From contig NZ_BAAAIX010000001.1 of NCBI RefSeq assembly GCF_039526385.1, positions 1-64,000 of the forward strand: a stretch of 64,000 nucleotides of DNA. The letters run 5' to 3'. The translations under genes were made by a program, and so were the position numbers. The notes beneath the pieces are model-generated. The model had not been told where the DNA came from. It did no database searches and was given only the letters and a program-made list of their open reading frames with translations. Shown here in pieces: positions 55,412 through 62,841 of this stretch. How positions within the stretch are numbered: the stretch's first letter is position 1; each line of letters starts with the position of its first letter. The stretch comes from Luteococcus peritonei. Its GTDB lineage: Bacteria; Actinomycetota; Actinomycetes; Propionibacteriales; Propionibacteriaceae.

Positions 55412-57598
55412 TCAGATCACCCACAGGGTGACGGTCGAGCCCTGCTTGGCCAGCTTGCCCTGGGTGGGGCTGGCCGCCTTCACCTTGTCATCGCGCAGCC
55501 ACTCCGGGGTGGCGTGCACCACGCTGACCTGGAAGCCCTTGTCCTTCAGCGCCTTGGTGGCGGCCGCCTCGCTCTGACCGGCGACGGCGGGCACCGCCAC
55601 CATCACCGGTCCCTTGGAGACCACCAGGGTGATGGTGTCGCCCTTCTTGCCCAGGCCCTCGCGCGGGTCCTGGGAGATGACGCGGCCGGCGGCCACCTTG
55701 TCGTCGTTCTTCTCGCTGGTCTTCACCGTGAAGCCGGCGTTCTGCAGCGCGGTGCGCGCCTGGTCAGCGGACTTGCCGGTGAAGTCCTCGACGGGCACCG
55801 GCTGCGGCCCCTTGCTCATCACCAGGTTGATCCGGGTGCCCGGCTTCAGGCTGGTGCCCGGCGACTGGGAGACCGTGGCGACGATGCCCGCGGGCACGGT
55901 CTCCGAGTACTTCTCGCCCACCTCGCCGACCACCAGTTGCGCGTCGGTGATCGCCTTGCTGGCCTGCTCCCGGTTCAGGCCGACCAGGCTCGGCATGGCA
56001 TGGCGCTCCGGCCCGCGGGAGACCACCACCTCGACAGTGGACTCCTTGAGCACCTTCTCTCCGGCTGCCGGGTCGGTGCTGATCACGGTGCCCTTCGGCA
56101 CGGTCTCGGAGTACTGCTGCACCACCTCGGTGGTGAAGCCGTTGGCGCCGGCGATGCGCTGCGCCTCGGCCTGCCTGGCGCTGGTCAGCGCCGGCATGGC
56201 CGTGTAGCGGCCCTCCGCGTACCAGTAGGCACCCAGCGCCAGGCCCAGCGCGAGCAGCAGGGTGAGCAGGCTGAGCACCACGGCGCGTCGACGCCGCAGC
56301 ACCCGGCGACGACGCTCGGCCGCCAGGTCCGGGCCCCCGCGCACGGCGCTCGCGCCGGAGGGACGGGCGGGGGAGACAGGGGAGCGAGGGGCCCATCCGG
56401 CGTCGGGACCTGCCGCGACCGGCTCCCGGTGGGCAGAGGACGACTCCGGCACGTGGGGCTGTTCGGCCCGCGGCTGCCCCAACAGGGCCGCCTGCTGCCC
56501 GGTGGGCGAAGAGGCGGCAGCACCGACGCCGATGGCCGCGGCCGCCGCGAGCCCACCGGCCACGCCGGAGGCCGGCAACGCCGGTTCGGCCTGGCGCAGC
56601 TGCACCACCTCGGTGCGCTCCTCGACGGCCGGCTGGACGGCGGTGGCGGGTTCGGCGGCGCGCATCGAGGCGCCCATCACACCGGTCAGCTGCGGGTCGT
56701 CCAGGATGCCGTGGCCCAGCGCCTTGCGGGCCTGGCGCACCAGGTGCAGCAGCTCACGGCCGTCGCGTGGTCGCAGCGCCGGGTCGCGTCGGGTGCAGGC
56801 CACCACCAGCTCGTCCAGGTAGGGCGGGATGATGCGGCGCGAGTCCATCGAACGCGGGTCGTTGCCGGCCAGCAGCGTCGAGGGCGCCGGGATGTCGTTG
56901 TGCACGTGGGAGTAGGCCACCTGGATCGGGGTCTCACCGGCGTGCGGCTTCTTGCCGGTGAGCATCTCGAAGAGCACCACGCCGGCGGAGTAGACATCGC
57001 TGCGGGCATCGGCGCGCCCCGAGGTGACCAGCTCGGGCGGCAGGTAGCTCACGGTGCCGATCAACAGGCCCTGGGTGGCGGTGGCGGTCTGGGCGGTGAT
57101 GGCGCGGGCCAGCCCGAAGTCGGCCACCTTCACCTGCCCCCGGTCGCTGATCAGCACGTTCTCCGGCTTCACGTCGCGGTGCACCAGGCCCGCCTCGTGG
57201 GCGCTGGCCAGCGCGCTGGCCAGGCTCTCCATCATGTCGAGGGCCCGCAAGGGCGGCAGCGGGGCCTCGCGGGTGATCATGTGGCGCAGGGTGCAACCGG
57301 TGACGAACTCCATCACGATCCAGGGCCGGCCGTTCTCCATGCCCTGGTCGAAGACGCTGACCACGTGGGGATTGGACAGGGTGGCGGCGGATCGCGCCTC
57401 GCGGTCGAACTTGCGCGCGAAGTCGGCGTCGTCGCCCAGCCCGTCGTGCATCACCTTGACCGCGACCGTGCGCGTCAGGCGGCGGTCCTGCGCGCGGTAG
57501 ACGGTGGCCATGCCGCCACGAGCCAACCTCGAGAGGATCTCGTAGCGACCGTCCAGCAGGCGCCCGACCAAGGGGTCGCCAGTGCTCGGTGAGGTCAC
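55412..57598 (-). CDS. Ser/Thr protein kinase with four PASTA domains
   Basis: The 728-residue kinase has an intracellular catalytic domain with Lys48 in TVAVKVM, the HRDVKPEN loop (140-147) and DFG at 160-162. An Ala/Pro-rich juxtamembrane region (about 310-430) follows, with one transmembrane helix (about 434-457) and four extracellular PASTA repeats to the C-terminus. PASTA kinases sense muropeptides or lipid II and regulate cell-wall growth. The GTG at 57598 has GGAG upstream. The mycobacterial kinase at this position, PknL, lacks PASTA domains as I recall, so this looks PknB-like in a PknL place. Confidence 0.93.
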   Translation of the reverse strand: MTSPSTGDPLVGRLLDGRYEILSRLARGGMATVYRAQDRRLTRTVAVKVMHDGLGDDADFARKFDREARSAATLSNPHVVSVFDQGMENGRPWIVMEFVTGCTLRHMITREAPLPPLRALDMMESLASALASAHEAGLVHRDVKPENVLISDRGQVKVADFGLARAITAQTATATQGLLIGTVSYLPPELVTSGRADARSDVYSAGVVLFEMLTGKKPHAGETPIQVAYSHVHNDIPAPSTLLAGNDPRSMDSRRIIPPYLDELVVACTRRDPALRPRDGRELLHLVRQARKALGHGILDDPQLTGVMGASMRAAEPATAVQPAVEERTEVVQLRQAEPALPASGVAGGLAAAAAIGVGAAASSPTGQQAALLGQPRAEQPHVPESSSAHREPVAAGPDAGWAPRSPVSPARPSGASAVRGGPDLAAERRRRVLRRRRAVVLSLLTLLLALGLALGAYWYAEGRYTAMPALTSARQAEAQRIAGANGFTTEVVQQYSETVPKGTVISTDPAAGEKVLKESTVEVVVSRGPERHAMPSLVGLNREQASKAITDAQLVVGEVGEKYSETVPAGIVATVSQSPGTSLKPGTRINLVMSKGPQPVPVEDFTGKSADQARTALQNAGFTVKTSEKNDDKVAAGRVISQDPREGLGKKGDTITLVVSKGPVMVAVPAVAGQSEAAATKALKDKGFQVSVVHATPEWLRDDKVKAASPTQGKLAKQGSTVTLWVI

Positions 57599-57739
57599 GA
57601 CAGCTCCAGACACGGTATGGGGAAGAGAAGGCCGTGCAGCCCTTCGAGGCATGACGCCTCAGTGACGAAGTGTAGGCGGTGGCAGGTGCGAATCGGAGCA
57701 GCCCGGGCCGAGTTCTCCCCGTCACGGCACCCCCGGCCG

Positions 57740-57745
57740 TATCCT
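57740..57745 (+). promoter_or_regulatory. -10 box for leaderless thiE mRNA
   Basis: TATCCT is followed by 6 nt and the GTG at 57752. No Shine-Dalgarno sequence is seen, and no room is left for a TPP riboswitch. Confidence 0.55.
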
Positions 57746-57751
57746 TGGCGC

Positions 57752-58489
57752 GTGACTGCACTCATGGGACTGACCGGCCGCCTGCGCGTGGCGAAGCTGC
57801 ACCTGATCACCGACGTGCGCTCCGAGCAGGGCGACTTCCGCGACTTCGTGGTGGCTGCGCTGCGCGGCGGCGTCGACATGCTGCAGGTGCGTGACGCCCG
57901 GGCCGGGGAGGACGAGCTGCTGGAGGCGCTGGAGATCGCGCGCTCGGCCGCCAACCAGGTCAATGCGACCGTCGTGGTGGGCCGCAATGCCGCCGTCGCC
58001 CGCCGCTTCGAGGCCGACGTGCTGCACCTGGGCGCCTCCGACCAGACCGAGGGCGCCCGTACCGCGGTGCACGCCTACGGCCTGCTGGGGCGCTCCGTCC
58101 ACGACGTCGAGGATCTCACCGCGCCGCAGGCCGACTACCTGTTCGTCGGGCCGGTCTTCGACGCGGACCCCACCGACGAGCTGCAGATGCCGGGCCTGGA
58201 GCTGGTGCGCCGTGCCGCCGAGCTGCAGCCGGTCGACGACCGCCAGGCCACCCCGTGGTTCGCCGTGGGTGGCATCACGGCGAAGAACATCGAGCAGGTG
58301 GTGGAGGCCGGAGCGCTGCGCGCCGCGGTCTCCTCGGCGATCACCGCCGCCGACGACCCCGAGACCGCCGCCGCCGGGCTGAAGCTGGTGCTGCAGCAGG
58401 CCTGGGACGCGAACCCGGCGATGGAGTCCTATGCCATCGGGTCGTTGGGCGGCGGCAACGCCCGACTGCTCACCGACACCGCCGAGTGA
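57752..58489 (+). CDS. thiE: thiamine-phosphate synthase
   Basis: The 245-residue barrel protein joins the pyrimidine and thiazole phosphates in thiamine synthesis. Motifs are KLHLITDVRSEQ, GGVDMLQVRDARAGEDELL (about 37-55), LHLGASDQ, GRSVHDVEDLTAPQADYLFVGPVF with the threonine-rich loop shortened, and FAVGGITAKNIEQVVEAGA. The GTG at 57752 is preferred for the leaderless promoter, with ATG 57764 as alternative. Its stop overlaps the RNase start (GTGA). Confidence 0.9.
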   Translation: MTALMGLTGRLRVAKLHLITDVRSEQGDFRDFVVAALRGGVDMLQVRDARAGEDELLEALEIARSAANQVNATVVVGRNAAVARRFEADVLHLGASDQTEGARTAVHAYGLLGRSVHDVEDLTAPQADYLFVGPVFDADPTDELQMPGLELVRRAAELQPVDDRQATPWFAVGGITAKNIEQVVEAGALRAAVSSAITAADDPETAAAGLKLVLQQAWDANPAMESYAIGSLGGGNARLLTDTAE

Positions 58490-58983
58490 GGCTCTCGCCC
58501 CGCTCCCGCCTGGTCTTGGGCCTGCTGCTGCTCGCCCTGCTGGGCCTGGCCTGGTTGGCGCTGCCGGGTGGTGGCGGGAGGTCGGCGGATGACGCCTCCG
58601 GCCAGCGCACCGGCAGCAGCCGCAGCACAAGCTCGAGCCGCTCCGGTGGCCAGGCCGGATCGTCGGTGGGCAGTGGCCTGCAGCCCGGCAGCACCGACCC
58701 CGACAGCGGCCTGCAGGTGGTCGCGCTGGACCAGCTCCCGGCGCAGGCGGCCCGCACCGTCGAGCTGATCCGCGCCGGTGGCCCCTTCCCCTATCGACAG
58801 GACGGCGTCGTCTACCACAACGCCAACCGGGTGCTGCCGCGCAAGGCCGACGGCTACTACCACGAGTACACGGTCAAGACGCCCGGCCAGTCGAGCCGCG
58901 GTGCGCGGCGCATCGTGCACGGCAACGGCGACGAGTACTACTGGACCCAGGACCACTACGACAGCTTCCGGAGGATCGCATGA
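58486..58983 (+). CDS. membrane-anchored or secreted guanyl-specific ribonuclease (RNase Sa/N1 family)
   Basis: The 165-residue protein has a hydrophobic N-terminal helix (about 8-27) and a long Ser/Gly linker (28-70). The microbial RNase domain is at the C-terminus, with Glu127 in YYHEYTV, Arg142 in ARRIV and His157 in DHYDSF, spaced as the catalytic triad of RNase Sa. The helix could be a signal peptide or an anchor, since no clear cleavage site is seen. The gene for a barstar follows with a four-base overlap. Confidence 0.87.
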   Translation: MRLSPRSRLVLGLLLLALLGLAWLALPGGGGRSADDASGQRTGSSRSTSSSRSGGQAGSSVGSGLQPGSTDPDSGLQVVALDQLPAQAARTVELIRAGGPFPYRQDGVVYHNANRVLPRKADGYYHEYTVKTPGQSSRGARRIVHGNGDEYYWTQDHYDSFRRIA

Positions 58984-59318
58984 GCCCCCAGCTCCCCGAC
59001 GGCGTCCGCCACGTCGAGATCGACCTTCCCGCCGGCCGCCGCGAGGCGGTGACCGCTCTGGTGCGCGCCCTCGGCCTCGACGAGCTGCTCGGCCTGGAGG
59101 CGGGAGCCCACGGCACCGGGCTGGACGCGCTGGCCGATGCGCTGAGCGAGCTGGAGGCGCCCGTCGTGCTGGTGCTGCGCGACTGGCAGGAGATGGCCTG
59201 GGCCGATCCCGAGGGCTGGCAGCAGCTGCGCGAGGTGCTGGACCGGCGCGCCACGAACCGGCTCGAGAACTGGCAGGGCAGCATCGAGCTGCCCGCCTTC
59301 GGCGTCGAACCGGCCTGA
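58980..59318 (+). CDS. barstar-family RNase inhibitor
   Basis: The 112-residue acidic protein has the barstar pattern: EIDLPAGRREAVTALVRALGLD, then VVLVLRDWQEMAWADPEGWQQLREVL. Barstars bind the active site of barnase/RNase Sa-type enzymes in the cytoplasm. It starts inside the RNase stop (ATGA), and the two form a toxin-immunity pair. Confidence 0.88.
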   Translation: MSPQLPDGVRHVEIDLPAGRREAVTALVRALGLDELLGLEAGAHGTGLDALADALSELEAPVVLVLRDWQEMAWADPEGWQQLREVLDRRATNRLENWQGSIELPAFGVEPA

Positions 59319-59343
59319 GACCAGGGCTCCCGGTTCAGCAGGC

Positions 59344-60450
59344 TCAGAAGTTGCGCTTGACGCAGGCCTGGGCCAGCGCGGTGAGGGCGGTCCGGCCCTC
59401 CTCGGTGACCCGGGCGGCGTCCAGCGCCTCCATCGCCTGCTGGTAGGCGGCGTCGATGGTGGCCTCCACCGCCTCCTTGGCGCCCGAGGCGGTGATGATC
59501 TCGCGTCCCCGGTTCACCTGCTCGGAGGTGAGGGAGTCGTCACCCAGCATCGCGTCGAGCTCCGCGGCGGCCGAGGCCTCGGAGCGGGCCAGGGCGTGGG
59601 CCACCAGGACGGTGCGCTTGCCCTCGCGCAGGTCGTCGCCGGCGGGCTTGCCGGTCAGCTCCTGGTCTCCGAAGATGCCCAGCAGGTCGTCGCGGAACTG
59701 GAAGGCGCGCCCGATCGGGGAGGCGAAGCGGGCCAGCTGGTCCAGCAGCTCCTGGTCCGCGCCACCGACGGCGGCACCGAACTGCAGCGGGCGCTGCACG
59801 GTGTAGCGGTTGGTCTTGTACTCCACGACGCGGTTGGCGGTGGCCAGCGCCTCGTCCAGGCTGCCGGTGAGCGGCGCGGACTGGGCGGTCACGTCGAGGA
59901 ACTGCCCGCAGGTGACCTCGGTGCGCATCGCCTCGATCAGCGGGCGGCCGCGGCGCAGCTCGTCGTTCTGCAAGCCGGAGCGGGAGAGCATCTGCTCGCT
60001 CCAGACCAGCAGCAGGTCGCCCAGCAGGATCGCCCCGGCACGGCCGAAGGCCTCGGCCTGGCCGCGTCCCTGCCGCTCGGCATGGCCGGCGGCGAACTGC
60101 AGGTGCGCGGCCGGCACCCCGCGTCGGGTGTCGGAGGAGTCCATCACGTCGTCGTGCATCAGCGCCGAGACGTGCAGCAGGTCCAGGCTGGCCACGGCCC
60201 GCACCAGGGCCTCGTGGTCGGTGGGCATGCCGCCGGCCGCCACCCGTCCCCAGTAGCCGAAGGCCGGGCGCAGCCGCTTGCCGCCGCCGGTGAACAGGTG
60301 CGCCAGCTCCAGCGGCAGGTCGAGCTCGGGGCCGATACCGGACAGCTCCGCGGCGCGCTCGTCGAGGAAGGTGGTGATCGCCTCCCCGACGGCCTCACGG
60401 AAGCTGGCGCCGACGGGGTCGGCGGGGGACAGAGGGTGCTGGATGGCCAC
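59344..60450 (-). CDS. idsA: polyprenyl diphosphate synthase (GGPP-synthase type)
   Basis: The 368-residue all-helical enzyme extends allylic diphosphates with isopentenyl diphosphate. The first Asp-rich motif is LMHDDVMDSSDTRRG (Asp100, 101, 104) and the second is FRDDLLGIFGD (Asp254, 255, 262), with GGKRLRP near residue 57. Chain length cannot be stated, and homologues make geranylgeranyl diphosphate. The GTG start at 60450 is preceded by TAGGCT at six bases (leaderless). Confidence 0.93.
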   Translation of the reverse strand: MAIQHPLSPADPVGASFREAVGEAITTFLDERAAELSGIGPELDLPLELAHLFTGGGKRLRPAFGYWGRVAAGGMPTDHEALVRAVASLDLLHVSALMHDDVMDSSDTRRGVPAAHLQFAAGHAERQGRGQAEAFGRAGAILLGDLLLVWSEQMLSRSGLQNDELRRGRPLIEAMRTEVTCGQFLDVTAQSAPLTGSLDEALATANRVVEYKTNRYTVQRPLQFGAAVGGADQELLDQLARFASPIGRAFQFRDDLLGIFGDQELTGKPAGDDLREGKRTVLVAHALARSEASAAAELDAMLGDDSLTSEQVNRGREIITASGAKEAVEATIDAAYQQAMEALDAARVTEEGRTALTALAQACVKRNF

Positions 60451-60456
60451 GGCCCG

Positions 60457-60462
60457 AGCCTA
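60457..60462 (-). promoter_or_regulatory. -10 box for leaderless idsA mRNA
   Basis: TAGGCT on the minus strand is followed by 6 nt and the GTG at 60450. Confidence 0.6.
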
Positions 60463-60491
60463 TCGGGCGTGGCCAAGCCGGTCACCGGTGG

Positions 60492-62759
60492 TCACAGCCC
60501 CTGCGGGCGCCAGTGTCCGGGCCGACCGTCCACGTCGAGGATGGTCAGGCGCTGCGTCGGGCGGGTCAGCGCCACGTAGAGCACTCGCTCGCGGCCCGGG
60601 GTCTGCTCGACGATGTCGTCGGGCGAGACCACCAGGACGCCGTCGTACTCCAGTCCCTTGCTCTCCAGCGGCGTGATCAGCACGCAGCGCTCCAGGTTCT
60701 CCACCAGCGCTGGCTGGCCGGAGGCCCCGCGGCGCACCTGGGCCATCAGCGAGGGCGGCACGATGATGCCGATGGTGCCGGCCACCTGCTCGGCCAGCGT
60801 CGCCACCTCGGCGCCGATCGCCTCCAGCAGCTGCTCGCGCCCGCAGACCGCCAGCCGCGGCTGGTGGCCGGTGGAACGCACCGCGTGCGGCAGGTCCGCC
60901 TCCGGGAAGACCGGCTCGATCACCCGCGCGGCCAGGTCGAAGACCTCGGCAGGAGAGCGGTAGTTGGTGGACAGCCGGAAGGAGCGGTGCGGGGCGGAGC
61001 CGATCAGCTCGCGCATCACCTGCTCGGTCTCGGTCGGCACCGGCCAGGAGGACTGCGCCGGGTCGCCCACCAGGGTCCAGGAGGCCTGCGGGCCGCGACG
61101 GCGCAGCATCCGCCACTGCATCGGCGTGATGTCCTGCGCCTCGTCCACCAGCACGTGGGCGAAGGTGTTGTGCGGCTCGTCGTCCAGACTGTCCTCACGC
61201 TCGTCGCGCAGCAGGTCGGCGGTGGTGACCAGCTCGGGCACCGCCTCGCCGCCCTCGACGAAGATCGGCTCGTCGCGCTCCTCCTCACGCGGGGCCGGCC
61301 CGATGATGCTGACCAGCTCGTCCAGCAGGGCCACGTCGGCCACGCTCCAGCCGGCGCTGGTGGCGGACTCCTCGTCGCGCTCGACGGCGAAGGAGGCCGC
61401 CAGCACCTGCCGCTCGTGCTCGTCGAGCAGGTCCCCCGCGACGCGGCCCAGCAGCTCCGCGTCGGCGCAGCGCGCCAGCACCCGGGGCGCCGAGAGCATC
61501 GGCCACCAGGCATTCATCAGCATCTGGAAGGAGGCCTGGCCGGTGACCAGGTCGGTGAACTGGTCACGGTCCAGCTCGTGCTCGACGGCCACCTCCTCGG
61601 GGAATCGGCTCCACAGCGAGTTCACCACCGCCTGCTCCGCCACCTCGCGGGAGCGGTTGTTGCGGTGGTTGGACAGGATGTCGGCGCGCATCCGGCGCAG
61701 CTTGTCGGCGCCCAGGGTGAGCACCTCGCCCTTGACGCTGACCCGCAGGGTGAGCGCCTCGTCGAACTCCACCAGGGGAGCGACCACCAGCCGCTTGAGC
61801 AGCGGCAGCATCCGCAGGCTGCCCTTGACGGTGGCGGCCTCGGCGGAGTCCACCCGGTCCACGGCCAGCCGCAGCACGTCGCTGGCCACCGCGCCGATCG
61901 ACTTCAGCGTCACCGAGTCCTCGCCCAGGCTGGGCAGCACGCGCTCGATGTAGTTCATGAAGACGCTGGAGGGGCCCACGACGAGCACGCCGCCCTTCTC
62001 CAGCCGCTTGCGGTTGGAGTAGAGCAGGTAGGCCGCGCGGTGCAGGGCCACCACCGTCTTGCCGGTGCCGGGGCCGCCCGCGATCACCGTGACGCCCTGG
62101 TAGGGGGCGCGGATCGCCTCGTCCTGCTCGCCCTGGATGGTGGCCACGATGTCGCGCATCTGGTGGCCGCGGGCGCGGGTCAGGGCGGCCATCAGGGCCC
62201 CCTCGCCGATCACCGGCAGGTCGGTCTCCACCGAGCCGTCCAGCAGGTCGTCCTCGATGCCGATCACGCGGTCGTTGCGGCAGCGCAGCACGCGGCGTCG
62301 GACGACCTCCATCGGGTTGGCCGGGGTGGCACGGTAGAAGGCCTCCGCGGCCGGGGCGCGCCAGTCGATCACCAGCGGTTCGTAGTCCTCGTCGCGCACG
62401 CCGATCCGGCCGATGTAGCGGGTCTCCGGGGTGGTCAGGTCGAGTCGGCCGAAGACCAGGCCCTCGTGCTCCGCGTCCAGCACGGCCAGCCGCTTGGCGG
62501 CCTGGAAGGCGAAGGCGTCGCGCTCGAACAGGGCGGTGCCGTCCTCCTCGCGCATCCAGTTGCCGCGGTCGGTGACGAACTTGCTCTTGCCCTCGGCCTC
62601 CACCTGCCGGGCCGACCGGGTGGCCACCTCCAGCTGTTCGTGGACGCGGTCCACGTGGGCCTGCTCGATGGCCATCTCGCGCTCGACCGAGGCCTGTGCC
62701 TCGTCCTGGCCGTGATGCTGTTCGCCCTGCTCTGGGAGATTCAAGATGGGGATCCTCAC
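60492..62759 (-). CDS. helR: HelD/HelR-type RNA polymerase-associated ATPase
   Basis: The 755-residue protein is a UvrD/Rep-like ATPase of the HelD group. The N-terminal coiled coil (about 15-60) inserts into the RNA polymerase channel in known structures. It is followed by YIGRIGVRDEDYEPLVIDWRAP (115-136, diagnostic for the group), Walker A GGPGTGKT (228-235), LVDEAQDITPMQW and LSTNYRSP. HelR proteins release stalled RNA polymerase and can displace rifamycins. The start is a GTG at 62759 just after a TAAAGT -10 box (62776-62781), and a TTG five codons on is the alternative. It lies 41 bases upstream of idsA on the same strand. Confidence 0.88.
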   Translation of the reverse strand: MRIPILNLPEQGEQHHGQDEAQASVEREMAIEQAHVDRVHEQLEVATRSARQVEAEGKSKFVTDRGNWMREEDGTALFERDAFAFQAAKRLAVLDAEHEGLVFGRLDLTTPETRYIGRIGVRDEDYEPLVIDWRAPAAEAFYRATPANPMEVVRRRVLRCRNDRVIGIEDDLLDGSVETDLPVIGEGALMAALTRARGHQMRDIVATIQGEQDEAIRAPYQGVTVIAGGPGTGKTVVALHRAAYLLYSNRKRLEKGGVLVVGPSSVFMNYIERVLPSLGEDSVTLKSIGAVASDVLRLAVDRVDSAEAATVKGSLRMLPLLKRLVVAPLVEFDEALTLRVSVKGEVLTLGADKLRRMRADILSNHRNNRSREVAEQAVVNSLWSRFPEEVAVEHELDRDQFTDLVTGQASFQMLMNAWWPMLSAPRVLARCADAELLGRVAGDLLDEHERQVLAASFAVERDEESATSAGWSVADVALLDELVSIIGPAPREEERDEPIFVEGGEAVPELVTTADLLRDEREDSLDDEPHNTFAHVLVDEAQDITPMQWRMLRRRGPQASWTLVGDPAQSSWPVPTETEQVMRELIGSAPHRSFRLSTNYRSPAEVFDLAARVIEPVFPEADLPHAVRSTGHQPRLAVCGREQLLEAIGAEVATLAEQVAGTIGIIVPPSLMAQVRRGASGQPALVENLERCVLITPLESKGLEYDGVLVVSPDDIVEQTPGRERVLYVALTRPTQRLTILDVDGRPGHWRPQGL

Positions 62760-62775
62760 TAAGACTTGCCGAGCC

Positions 62776-62781
62776 ACTTTA
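62776..62781 (-). promoter_or_regulatory. -10 box of helR
   Basis: On the minus strand TAAAGT is a good -10 hexamer, giving a leader of only about ten bases. The next bases GGCTCGGCAAG partly resemble the rifamycin-associated element found before HelR genes. Confidence 0.45.
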
Positions 62782-62841
62782 CGCCCTCGCCACGGCGCTG
62801 GCGATCCCGCAGCACCGCGCGGGGCGATGATCAGCCCGGGT

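Noticed and set aside
57599..57751. TPP riboswitch before thiE
   Set aside because: The region shows no CUGAGA or ACCUGA thi-box strings, and the -10 box six bases before the GTG leaves no leader.
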